From assembly GCF_040802235.1 (NCBI RefSeq), contig NC_133157.1, forward strand, positions 31,947,501-32,011,500: a DNA stretch of 64,000 bases, written 5' to 3'. This document shows positions 31,101-39,240 of the stretch, in pieces (position 1 is the first letter of the stretch; every line of letters starts with the position of its first letter). The notes beneath the pieces are model-generated. The model was not told where the DNA came from. It did no database searches and was given only the letters and a program-made list of their open reading frames with translations. Source of the stretch: Manis javanica (lineage: Eukaryota; Chordata; Mammalia; Pholidota; Manidae). A program made the translations under genes and the position numbers.

Positions 31101-34100
31101 GTCCTTAACTCCCCTGGGGGCCCTTAGCCCAGAGCCACTCTGTCACATCTCTCCCACACAGAGGCCCTCTGCTAGGTGCACAAGGGCTCCTTGGCCTAGG
31201 CCACACCTGCCCTTCTGAGTTCCCCTCCTGAGACCACATCCTGTCTCCCACAGCCTTACTGATCTGCCTCCACCTCCAACTCACTCCCAGGGGTCTGACA
31301 CACTGCAGGAACAGACGCATAGAAAACTTAGATGCTTTACCTGAAATGGGCTCCCAGCTGAACATTCTCAGTAATTAGCTTGACTTTTCTAAATGCAACT
31401 TCCTCATTCTGCAGGTCAGCAACGCTCACTTCAAAAAGATGACCCGTGAGGCCATCAGAAGCAATTGTGTTTCCTTGCTCTGGGCTCCCAGCTGGAATGG
31501 CCAATTCCTCCACCTCCCCTCCCTCTGCCTGGCTAGGTCCCACCTTCCCTGCAGGGCCGGCACAGCTCTGCTCACCTGGGAAGCCTCTCCACCCCACACC
31601 AGTCTCACTGTCTCTCCTGGCCAGCTCCCCTTCCAGGCCCTGCCCCAGCCTCTGCCTTTGGGTGTTTGTGAGCTGAATACATATGTAGACCCCCTCCCTG
31701 CCTCTCATAAATGCCTAGAGAGCAAGAACCACTTTGGATCCTGCTCTGAGGTCCTTATGGGGCCCGGCACAAAGCAGATGCTCAGAAATACCTTTATTCA
31801 TTCATTTACTGGTTTATTTCTACTATTATGGTTCATTCAGGACATTTATTGAGCCCTTATAATAAGCCAGGCACACACAGCAGGGTCCAAAATGAAGGTC
31901 TTGCCTTTGTGGCTCTCAGTCCTTTGGGGGAAAAGAAACAGCAAATATAAATGAATATATGTCAGCAATAAGTACTCTGAAGATAAATAAAGCAGCGTAA
32001 GGAGAAAAGAGGGTACCAAGAGAAGGAACTGTTTTATATGGGGAAGAGGGAAAGCATCTCTGAGGAGGGGACATGTGAGCTGACTTGAAGGAAGCCTTCT
32101 GCAAGCTCTGCAGCTCTATAGTTACAGAGAACATAGCAGGTACACGCATGGATTCTGAAGCCAGATGTCCAGGTTCCTATCCTAAGTCCATCACTTCCTA
32201 ACCCTGCCATTTCAGGCAAAGCATCTAAGTTTTCTATGTCTCTGTTTCTACATCTAAAAATGGAGATAATAGAGCCCCCTTTCATAGGGTTTTTGTAGGA
32301 TTAAATGCATTATTACATGTAAAGTACTTAGAATGGTGCTCATGTATAAGTGCTATGTAAGCATTGGCTGTTATTGTTGCTGCTTTTGTTACAACTGTGG
32401 TAAATGTCTTCTAGGCAGAGGGGAAAGCAAGTGCAAAGGTCCCAAGGCACAAGCAAGAGTGAGTTTGGCATGTTAAAGGGACAGCAAAGGAGCCAACAGG
32501 AGTAGATGTGGTTGGGAGGAGGGAGGAAAAGAGAGAGTGAGAGATACGAAGTTGACTTCAAGAATTTGGGCCTGAGCAACTGGGAGAAGGAAGTTGTCAT
32601 TTTCTGAGATGGGAAAGATCATTTAAAATTGGAGGGGATGGCCCTTTTGGATCTCTGGGCAGCACCCTGGTGGTTTGCAAGAACAAATGTCTGACAAAAG
32701 GTGGCAAAAGAGAAGCCAAGAAGAAAGTGGTTGGTCCATTTTCTAAGATAGATTGGTATGATGGGAAAGCACCAGCTGTGTTCAATGTCAAAACTTCTAG
32801 GGAAACACTATTCGAGAGAACCCAAGGAAACACAATTGCTTCTGATGGCCTCATGGGTCATCTTTTTGAAGTGAGCCTTGCTGACCTGCAGAATGAGGAA
32901 GTTGCATTTAGAAAAGTCAAGCTAATTACTGAGAATGTTCAGGGTAAAAACTGCCTGACTCCCATAATGTGAACCTTACCCATGACAAAATGCTCCATGG
33001 TCAGAAAATGGCAGGGATGGAAGCTCATGTTGATGTCGAAACTATGGATGGTTATTTGCTTCATCTGTTCTATGACAGTTTTACTAAAAAATGCTACAGT
33101 CAGATTTGGAAGACCTCTTAACACTCAGCACCAACAGGTCTGCCCAGTCCAGAAGATGATGGAAAGAAATCCTGACCTGAGAGGTGTAGACAAATGGGCA
33201 ATAAATTGATTCCAGACAGCACTGGAAGAGACATAGAAAAGGTTTACCAATCTATTTATCCACTCCATGATGTCTTTGCTAGAAAAGCAAAAATGCTGAA
33301 GGAGCCCAATTTTGAACTGGGAAACCTCATGGAGCTTCATGGAGAGGGTAGTAGTTCTGGGAAAGCTGCTGGGGATGAGATAGGTGCTAAAGTTGAGTGA
33401 GCTGATGGATATGAGCCACTAACCCAAGAAATCTGCTTAGATTGAGACTTTTAATAGTGACAGAAAGTAGCCTTAAAAAAAAATTGAAGGGAACAGTGTT
33501 TGGACCTGTCACGTTTGAGTTTGACCTCCTACATGATGATAGCAAATGGGCAGTTGGATCTATGATTCTAGAGTTCTAGGGAAAGGGAAGTGTTCACTAG
33601 CGAGGGATTTCCCACAGATCATCCAAAGGCCACTGTGATGGGCCCTTTGAGAAAATAACAGGGGCAAGAAGGAGAGACTTCCACCGGGTGGTCAGGGGAG
33701 GCAAGTCCAGGAGGTGGTCATTCCGGCTCAGACAGCTGGCAGGGAGGCTACATGGGCAGGGCCTGGGGGGAAGGCTCCAGGCAGAGGGAATGGCTCATGC
33801 CGAGGGCCTGAGATGGGGGAGACCTTGACAGATATTTGGCACAGAGAGGAGGCCAGAGTGACTTGGCACAGTGAGGGAGGGGAGAATGGTGGAAGTTGAA
33901 AGGCACCTTGTCAAATGGGGTCCTGCTGCATGGCACTACCTCTGTACACAGGAGAAAAAGAGAGGGACAGGGTGAGAGCAAGTGAGGCAGAAATGCTAGC
34001 AGCATCCACTGAGCACCCTCTGGGACAGAGAGAGAAGTGGGCCAGGCCCTGGCTAGTGAGCAGGCCGACTTCGTAAGGTGAGTAACAAACAGAGACAGTT

Positions 34101-37100
34101 AGAGGCCAGGGGAGCTCAGAGGAAGAAGAGAGTGAATCTGATGGGGAACCCAGAAACCTTCCTGGAGGAGCTGGCACTTGAGCTGGTCCTTAATGATTCA
34201 CTGAGATTTTGAGAGTGGGAGAAAAACAGCAAAGACATTTCAGACTGAGACAAGAGAACACCAAAGAGGTTCAGGACACTGAAGTGTGCAGTGGGGCTGA
34301 GCAGAGGGTTTTTCCAAGGTAGATTGCTAAAGCAGCCTTTAAATCTTCCCTTTAAAAGGAAGTAGATGGTCTTCCCTTTACTCACAACTTCCACTGGAAT
34401 TTTGGATACATAGTCCGACTGAAAAATTCTTTTTAAGATGTAATTATTGACAAGGAAAATCACAGGTCAGAATCGTAGCAGTCAATATATCTCAAGAATT
34501 AGAATAATAAATAGTCAAATATGGAAAAAAAGAAAAGACTCTCTTTGGAGTCAGCTCCAGGAAGCTTTGGGCTTGTCAGTATCCCCTGAGTGGGCACTAA
34601 TGTCTCCCTAACCATCCTTGGCAAGAAGTTATTCAGATGGACTCAAAGTGCAGTCACCCACATTTATAGTCAGTGGTCCATTCCCAAGAACTGGCAGTGC
34701 ATGCTAACAGCTAACACTTGCTCTGTGCCAAGCATTGTTCCAAGCGCTTTCTGTAGATTCTTCCAGTAACTCACCACGACCCTGTGAAGTAGGTGCCTTC
34801 AGTATCCGCATTTTACAGATGAGGAAGCTGCAGCTCAGAGAGGTTAATGGACTTGCCCTAGGCTACACAGCTGGTAGGTGGTAGAGGCAGAATTCAAACA
34901 GACTCTGGTCCCAGGCTGTGTATTCTGATCCCCTGGATTCTGCTTCCTCCCAGGCCATTACCCCTCACTCAGCTTCAGAGGAGGCCATCATTCTCATTAA
35001 CACAGACAATACTGAGAGGTGCCGACTTCCAGGAAGGACCTAAGGAGATGGGGCTCTTGCAGCAGCACTGCCCTCCCAGTGGCCTGACACTGTGTATTTC
35101 AGACACTGCAGGCTCCACGGCGCTGAAACAGAATCCAGCATTTGCCCTGCAAGCTGCTGCTGCTTCATTCCCCTCCACTTTTCATTCCCCACTCCCGGTA
35201 ACAGTTTAAGCCCTGGCACTTCGCCACTGCAGTCCTTCCTCAGCCCCTTTTCCATCCCTACTACCCCAGCTCAGGCCTGAGCCTCCTAGCAGGGCCTCTG
35301 ACTCCACTCCCACCCCGTCCAGGCATTCCCCCACCTGAGAGAGCTTTGGAAATCCTTTGGCAGATGTCTCCCCCAGCTCAGACACCTTCCATGGCTGTCT
35401 CCCTCCATTCCATTCCTAGCACCTGCCCTTAATGTCTCTGCTCCCATTGCACCCTCCTGTTGGGAAAGCCTCCCATCCTTTTTGTCAGGGTGTCCAAATC
35501 TTCCTCATCCTTTAAAGTCCAGATGAGGGGCTTCTTTCTCCATGAAGTCCTTTCTGATTCCTCCAAGTCCCAGAGCCCTTTCACTTCTTTCCTCTGTGAC
35601 CTGGAGTGCTCTCCGTCTTGGTGGTGGCTCAAGTGAGCCCACTTCTCACCTCACTTACCTGAGTGAGCTGTTGAAGACAGGGACCATGGCTTGGGTTTCC
35701 CCTGAACTCCCTCTCTCCTGAATGAGACCTGAACGTGACCTTTCTGAGAACTCAGCTTTAATTTCTTGTCCATCTTTATCCTGGAGTTTGCATTTCTGCC
35801 ATGAGGTTACCCCCTCCTTAGCTGTTGAATACATCGCTGAATCTCACAAGTGTCCTTGAGCCTGCATTCTCTTTCCCCAGTTCCGGGCTCGCTCATGCTG
35901 GCCTGCCCTTGCTGAATTTGCTTTCGACCTTGGAAAGTGCATTTCTCCTTAGATCTGAGTGTTGTCCTTTGAGTATTCCTGTTGCTGTGGATTTGAATTT
36001 CCTGCTTAAATTTGCATGTGATTCTTGGGGAGAGATTATAGGAATCTCCAGTTCTGTAATATTTTAGTATGTTTGATAACTTGTGCTGCTGCATGAGCAC
36101 CAGGCACTCATTTCTCATGTCATTTGTTACAGACATGAACTGCCAGCTCTTGGGCTCTTCCAGCACCAATCCAGTTTCCTTGTTGAGAACAAGCCCCTCA
36201 CCTGAGCGATCACTCTTCTTAAAATGTAAGATTCCGAGAGCAGAAATGGGGAGAGGGTGGAGAGGATGAGGGTGCATGGGTGGGAGGGAGGCCCCCTGTT
36301 TTCTTCCTAAAAGATCTATCTTGGGTTTTTAAAATATTTATTAATAGTTTTTAAATACAGAAGTAATACATGAACATTGCAGAAAAATTAGAAAAGCAAA
36401 AAATTTTTAAAGAAAAGTCATTCATAAGTTACTCTCCCATAGTTAACTATACATGTAGTGCATGCTTATAGAAATTGCCTTTCCAGAGGTAAATGCTGTT
36501 AATATTTTGGCAGATATTTTTTCAGACATTTTAAAATCATATATGTGTAAAGTATTTTTAATGGAACATATTTAACAATATATTTAATAGTTTGAATAAT
36601 TTTCAATAAATATAAATATCATAGTTATATTTAAAGGATGCACATACTCCATTGAATGAATATGCCATATTTAACCAATCTCACACTGTTGGAGAGGTAG
36701 GCTGCCTTACATTCTCATTTCTACAAAGTGCAGCAATGAACATCCATTCTTGTACGTATTTGTTGAATTAATGAGTAAGTGAATAGATACAACTTAGCTT
36801 AGTTTTGGATTGTTTTTTTAGGAATATTTTCTCAAAGTGGAATTTACTGGGCATGTGTTTCTTAAAGTAAACTTTGAAATATAACATACATAAAGGAAAG
36901 TGCAGAAAGCAAAGGGGTACAGCTCAATGACTTTTTTTTTTGCTATCATTAATCTACAATTTTATGAAGAACACTATGTTTACCAGACTCCCACCCTCAC
37001 CAAGTCCCCCCACACACTCCACTACAGTCACTGTCCATCAGCGTACAGCTCAATGACTTTTTAAAAGTAAATAGACTATAACCTCCTTCAGACCAAAAAA

Positions 37101-39185
37101 TGGAAATTTACAGCTCCCAGAAGCCTTCTTAATGTGGCCTCCTATTCGCTACCCCCAAGGGTAACCACTCTCCTGACTAAAACACTGTAGGTTAGTTTTG
37201 CCTGTTTGTGACCTTTATATAACTAGATCATTCAGACTATGTTCTTTTGCATCTTGCCTTCTGTCATGCAACACAATATTTATGAGATTTATCCACATTG
37301 TGTGTAACAGTGGTCTGTTCATTTTCACTGCTGTATAGAATTCCATTGTATGATTATAACACACTTTATACTATTGAAGGATATTTTGGATTGTTTCAAT
37401 TTTTTGCCTATGGTGAATAATGTTGCAGTGAACACTGCTGTGCATGTCTTTTGATGCACATATGTATGCATTTCTGTTGGGTGTTACCCAGGAGTGGGAG
37501 AACAGGATGCCCTATAACCACTTCTGTGCAACATTGTCCTAGTTCTAGATGGTTCCTTGAGGCAACAAAAAGAAATGAAAACTATAAAGATTAGAAAAGA
37601 GAAAAAAATGATTATCCATAGGTGACATGATTATTTACAGATAAATTAGAATTACTAAATGAATTTAGAACAGCTGTTGGAGGTAATGTCAGTATATAAA
37701 ATCAATTGTATTCTATATATTGGCAATAAACAATTAGAAAATTAAAATTTCAAAACATTTTCTGTAAAATTTTTTTGAACTAGGAATAAATCTAACAAAA
37801 AATATACAAAACTTCTCTACAGAAAACTCCAAAACATTTCTAAGAAAACTATTCGGCAGTATCTACTAAAGCTGAACATCCACATACCCTACAATCTAGA
37901 CTTTTTTTTTTAACTTCATATCTACATATGTGGTGTAATGCAACAAGAACTATTATTGGGACTTTAAACCACTACCACCTTTCTGGAGGAGTTTGGCGTT
38001 ATATAACAAGGACCTTAAAAACAGTCATCTGCACTGACCCAGCAATCCCTCTTTTAGGAATATATCCTAAAGAATTAATCAGAAACATAAAGATGTATGT
38101 ATTGTTTTAAAAAAATTTTTAGGCCTAAATTTAAAAAAAGGTATAGTAAAATATAATACATTCATACATCATTAGGGTAGCCATTTAAATGCTCTTACAA
38201 AATCATATTATTTGATGTGGCACAAGTGTTCATAAATAATTTTTTTAAAGTAGATTACCTAAGAGCATGTATGGTATGATATCAATGTTAAGAAAAACTA
38301 TAATGCGGCAAGTAAATTGTAAGGACATACACCCAAGTGTAAATAATAGTGACAAGATTTTCTGATTAAATTTTCAGAAACTGACAAAAAATTCCATGGT
38401 GCAAAATTCAAACAGTACAACAGGTGTAAAGTAAAATTTTATCTCCTTCCCGTGTCCCCCAGCCCTCTACAGTCCAGGTTAAAAGGGTGGCCTTCCATTT
38501 CTCCACGGGCGATTCCCGTGTTATCCCGTTTTTCACAGTGAGCTAGCCCGGGGAGCGCGGGCGGCGCGGGCGAGCCGGTCAGTTTCCCGGGGCGGGGCGC
38601 CGTGGAGGCCCCGCCCACCAGGTTGCCTTGGTGTCCCCGCCCTCCGCAGACGCGCGCACGCCTACGCTGGATCCCGACACGATGCACGCGCTCCTGCGGC
38701 TCTCGGCCGACCGCCTGACTGTGAGCCGCGGGCTGCTGGGTAGCTTTGGGCCCACGCCCGCGCTGCGTTTCGACAAGCTGTGGCAGGTGCTGGGCCGCGA
38801 CTGCTTCGCTGCTGGCCGCCACTACTGGGAAGTGGACGTGCAGGAGGCGGGCGCCGGCTGGTGGGTGGGCGCGGCCTACGCCTCCCTGCGCCGTCGCGGG
38901 GCCTCCGCCGCCGCCCGCCTGGGCTGCAACCGACAGTCCTGGTGCCTCAAGCGGTACGACCTGGAGTACTGGGCCTTTCACGACGGCCACCGCAGCCGCC
39001 TGCGCCCCCGGGACGACCCCGACCGGCTCGGGGTCTTCCTGGATTACGAGGCTGGCGTCCTCGCCTTCTACGACGTGTCGGGCGGCATGAGCCACCTGCA
39101 CACCTTCCGTGCTGCCTTCCAAGAGCCGCTCTACCCGGCGCTGCGACTCTGGGAGGGGGCCATCAGCATCCCCCGGCTGCCCTAG
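15981..39185 (+). CDS. TRIM14: TRIM14, tripartite-motif protein 14 (six exons, complete)
   Basis: Joined exons 15981-16196, 18025-18120, 27768-28001, 30912-31074, 36133-36225 and 38650-39185 give 445 codons with no stop (human 442). Order: a B-box2 zinc finger with ligands C27, H30, C39, C42, C47, C50, H56 and H59; a coiled coil over exons 2-4 (about residues 73-236); then PRY-SPRY (about 268-445) with [17 protein letters not shown] and [13 protein letters not shown]. No RING, as normal for TRIM14. From the literature: an interferon-induced adaptor at mitochondria in MAVS signalling, also reported to stabilise cGAS by recruiting USP14. The start was chosen because MAGAA aligns with the human start. 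An out-of-frame ATG lies 4 nt upstream. Intron 2 has a GC donor and exon 4 a NAGNAG acceptor. No inactivating lesion is seen. Confidence 0.97.
16197..18024 (+). other. TRIM14 intron 1
   Basis: 1.8 kb. The CpG island tails off by about 16260. MIR fragments at about 16300-16390 (gaacgagaaactgaggccca) and 17060-17190 (cttatctataaaattggtga). Antisense L2 at about 17290-17640 (tcattcaccaaacatcgattcagc-type tail, then gaagccctcttggaggagca). Confidence 0.6.
18025..18120 (+). CDS. TRIM14: TRIM14 exon 2, coiled coil (96 bp)
   Basis: 32 codons: [20 protein letters not shown] to EDATEKLK. 96 bp is the usual size of this exon across TRIM genes. The acceptor is tacag; the donor is the non-canonical AAG|gcaagt. 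Confidence 0.95.
19345..21150 (-). mobile_element. old L1M, antisense ORF2 and 3' region
   Basis: Landmarks in reverse-L1 order: ttataaataaactgtcttga, then ctgatgggtgtgtagtgata, then cttttaccatttccagattg, then tgatctgtgaggctatccct, then atggtatatcccttcattta. About 1.8 kb, many indels. Confidence 0.8.
24880..26335 (-). mobile_element. old L1 fragments, antisense
   Basis: Several joined antisense L1 pieces, for example aaaagttaccattttaacca and gtggaatcatacagtgtttg, then cattgtatgaacacagcata. Some segments (about 25010-25350) are not L1-like. Confidence 0.6.
26440..27752 (-). mobile_element. old L1M ORF2, antisense, ending at TRIM14 exon 3
   Basis: Includes ttatgactaatttggaaaca, atgtttattcctagatattt, ttgctgaactcactttttag and catcacattgtctgaaac, all antisense ORF2 text. 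It reaches about position 27752, next to the pyrimidine tract ggttttccttttag. Confidence 0.7.
27768..28001 (+). CDS. TRIM14: TRIM14 exon 3, coiled coil
   Basis: 78 codons from [20 protein letters not shown] to ESDPVQLLQ, phase 0/0, between tttag and CAG|gtaatg. Heptad-rich, acidic and basic. L1-derived sequence reaches to about 15-20 nt from the acceptor. Confidence 0.96.
28190..28400 (+). repeat. MIR SINE
   Basis: ttctctgttctaagcatttt, then ccccattttatgaatgagaa, then ccaaggtcacatggctggta. Confidence 0.7.
28770..29340 (-). repeat. L2 LINE, antisense
   Basis: Reverse-strand L2 landmarks in order: aggaggaggtgacaatagag, tgaagggccttatgtacctg, ggagccaggggagtgttttg, aaaggtcactttggtgat. Confidence 0.65.
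30912..31074 (+). CDS. TRIM14: TRIM14 exon 4 ([10 protein letters not shown]...LKE)
   Basis: 163 bases. It encodes the coiled-coil end and [20 protein letters not shown], and ends GAAA|gtaagt in phase 1. The acceptor is ttgcagcag, so use of the second AG (start 30915) would drop one Gln without changing frame. Confidence 0.94.
31347..31494 (-). pseudogene. RPS3A pseudogene fragment: 120-bp RPS3A fragment, inverted, between 14-bp direct repeats
   Basis: tgggctcccagctg stands at 31347-31360 and again at 31481-31494. The bases between are the reverse complement of the nearby RPS3A pseudogene. Positions 31358-31477 align to 32823-32942 over 120 bases with two mismatches (at 32854 and 32877). The last three bases before the right repeat (ctc) are unmatched, and cag at the other end is shared by source and repeat. 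No poly(A) or poly(T) tract is present. The minus strand still reads [20 protein letters not shown]. Confidence 0.92.
32125..32370 (+). repeat. MIR SINE inside L2
   Basis: catggattctgaagccagat, then ctaaaaatggagataataga, then ttgtaggattaaatgcatta. Confidence 0.75.
32640..33483 (+). pseudogene. RPS3A pseudogene: RPS3A processed pseudogene
   Basis: Intronless copy of 40S ribosomal protein eS1. It begins in the 5' UTR (cccttttggatctctg). The start codon is CTG at 32667-32669. It reads [20 protein letters not shown], later [38 protein letters not shown] and [20 protein letters not shown]. The frame is broken by several indels between about 32960 and 33200 and by a TGA near 33400. It ends in an A-run (33475-33483). 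aaaattggagggga (32625-32638) and aaaattgaagggaa (33480-33493) are a decayed target duplication, 12 of 14. It lies in L2, in the same sense as TRIM14. Confidence 0.96.
34695..34930 (+). repeat. MIR SINE
   Basis: tgctctgtgccaagcattgt, then cattttacagatgaggaagc, then ctacacagctggtaggtg; one of the best-preserved MIR copies here. Confidence 0.8.
35340..35720 (+). repeat. L2 LINE, sense
   Basis: Reads as sense L2: ctttaaagtccagatgaggg, then tgaagtcctttctgattcct, then gaagacagggaccatggct. Confidence 0.6.
36133..36225 (+). CDS. TRIM14: TRIM14 exon 5, linker
   Basis: 93 bases: completes Asn, then [20 protein letters not shown] and [10 protein letters not shown], donor T|gtaaga. It aligns with the human linker before PRY-SPRY and is the least conserved part of the protein. 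Confidence 0.92.
36320..37500 (-). mobile_element. old L1 3' region, antisense
   Basis: ggaatttactgggcatgtgt, then gattatccatt-like ctgtatagaattccattgta, and tgaacactgctgtgcatgtc are antisense old L1. Heavily diverged and cut by the young insertion. Confidence 0.6.
36917..37062 (-). mobile_element. young 5'-truncated L1, ~106 bp, with 20-bp TSD
   Basis: gtacagctcaatgacttttt occurs at 36917-36936 and identically at 37043-37062. Between them is a T-run and about 100 bp of antisense L1 3' end (tgctatcattaatctacaat ... cagtcactgtccatcagc). A minimal, recent insertion. Confidence 0.9.
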
Positions 39186-39240
39186 TGGCCGAGACCGCAG
39201 TGGCCGCCCGAGGCCCTCCACTGCTCTAGTCTCACCCGAC
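38500..39240. other. CpG-rich island over TRIM14 last exon
   Basis: GC and CpG rise sharply from about 38500 and fall after about 39240, covering the acceptor, the SPRY exon and the stop. A GC box (cccggggcggggcgccg) lies upstream of the exon at about 38586. Whether it acts as a promoter cannot be told from sequence. Confidence 0.6.
38650..39185 (+). CDS. TRIM14: TRIM14 exon 6, PRY-SPRY and stop
   Basis: 536 bases, completing Tyr and then 177 codons plus TAG. Motifs: [20 protein letters not shown] (PRY), [64 protein letters not shown] at the end. Acceptor ctccgcag. The exon is very GC- and CpG-rich, which also creates long false frames on the other strand. Confidence 0.97.

Larger units (their letters stand above)
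31840..34290 (-). repeat. long L2 LINE, antisense, interrupted
   Basis: Starts with an inverted L2 tail (gacatttattgagccctta). It continues through aggggacatgtgagctgact, gcaagtgcaaaggtcccaag, ggcctgagcaactgggagaa and, past the RPS3A insertion, gggcagttggatctatgatt and later L2 pieces to about 34290. Parts after 33620 may belong to a second copy. Confidence 0.65.
31075..36132 (+). other. TRIM14 intron 4: L2, MIR, RPS3A retrocopy and its inverted fragment
   Basis: 5.06 kb. Holds the inverted RPS3A fragment (31347-31494), a long antisense L2 (about 31840-34290) interrupted by a MIR (about 32125-32370) and by the RPS3A retropseudogene (32640-33483), a MIR at about 34695-34930, and sense L2 at about 35340-35720. 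Confidence 0.8.
36226..38649 (+). other. TRIM14 intron 5, L1-filled
   Basis: Antisense old L1 from about 36320 to 37500, interrupted by a young L1 end (36917-37062), then sense L1 ORF2 remnants (about 37560-38110: aatctaacaaaaaatataca, then gacccagcaatccctctttt) and an L1-like tail to about 38360. GC content jumps at about 38500 towards exon 6. Confidence 0.7.

Noticed and set aside
32640-33483. Working RPS3A gene
   Set aside because: Start codon lost, several frameshifts, internal stop, no introns and no promoter.
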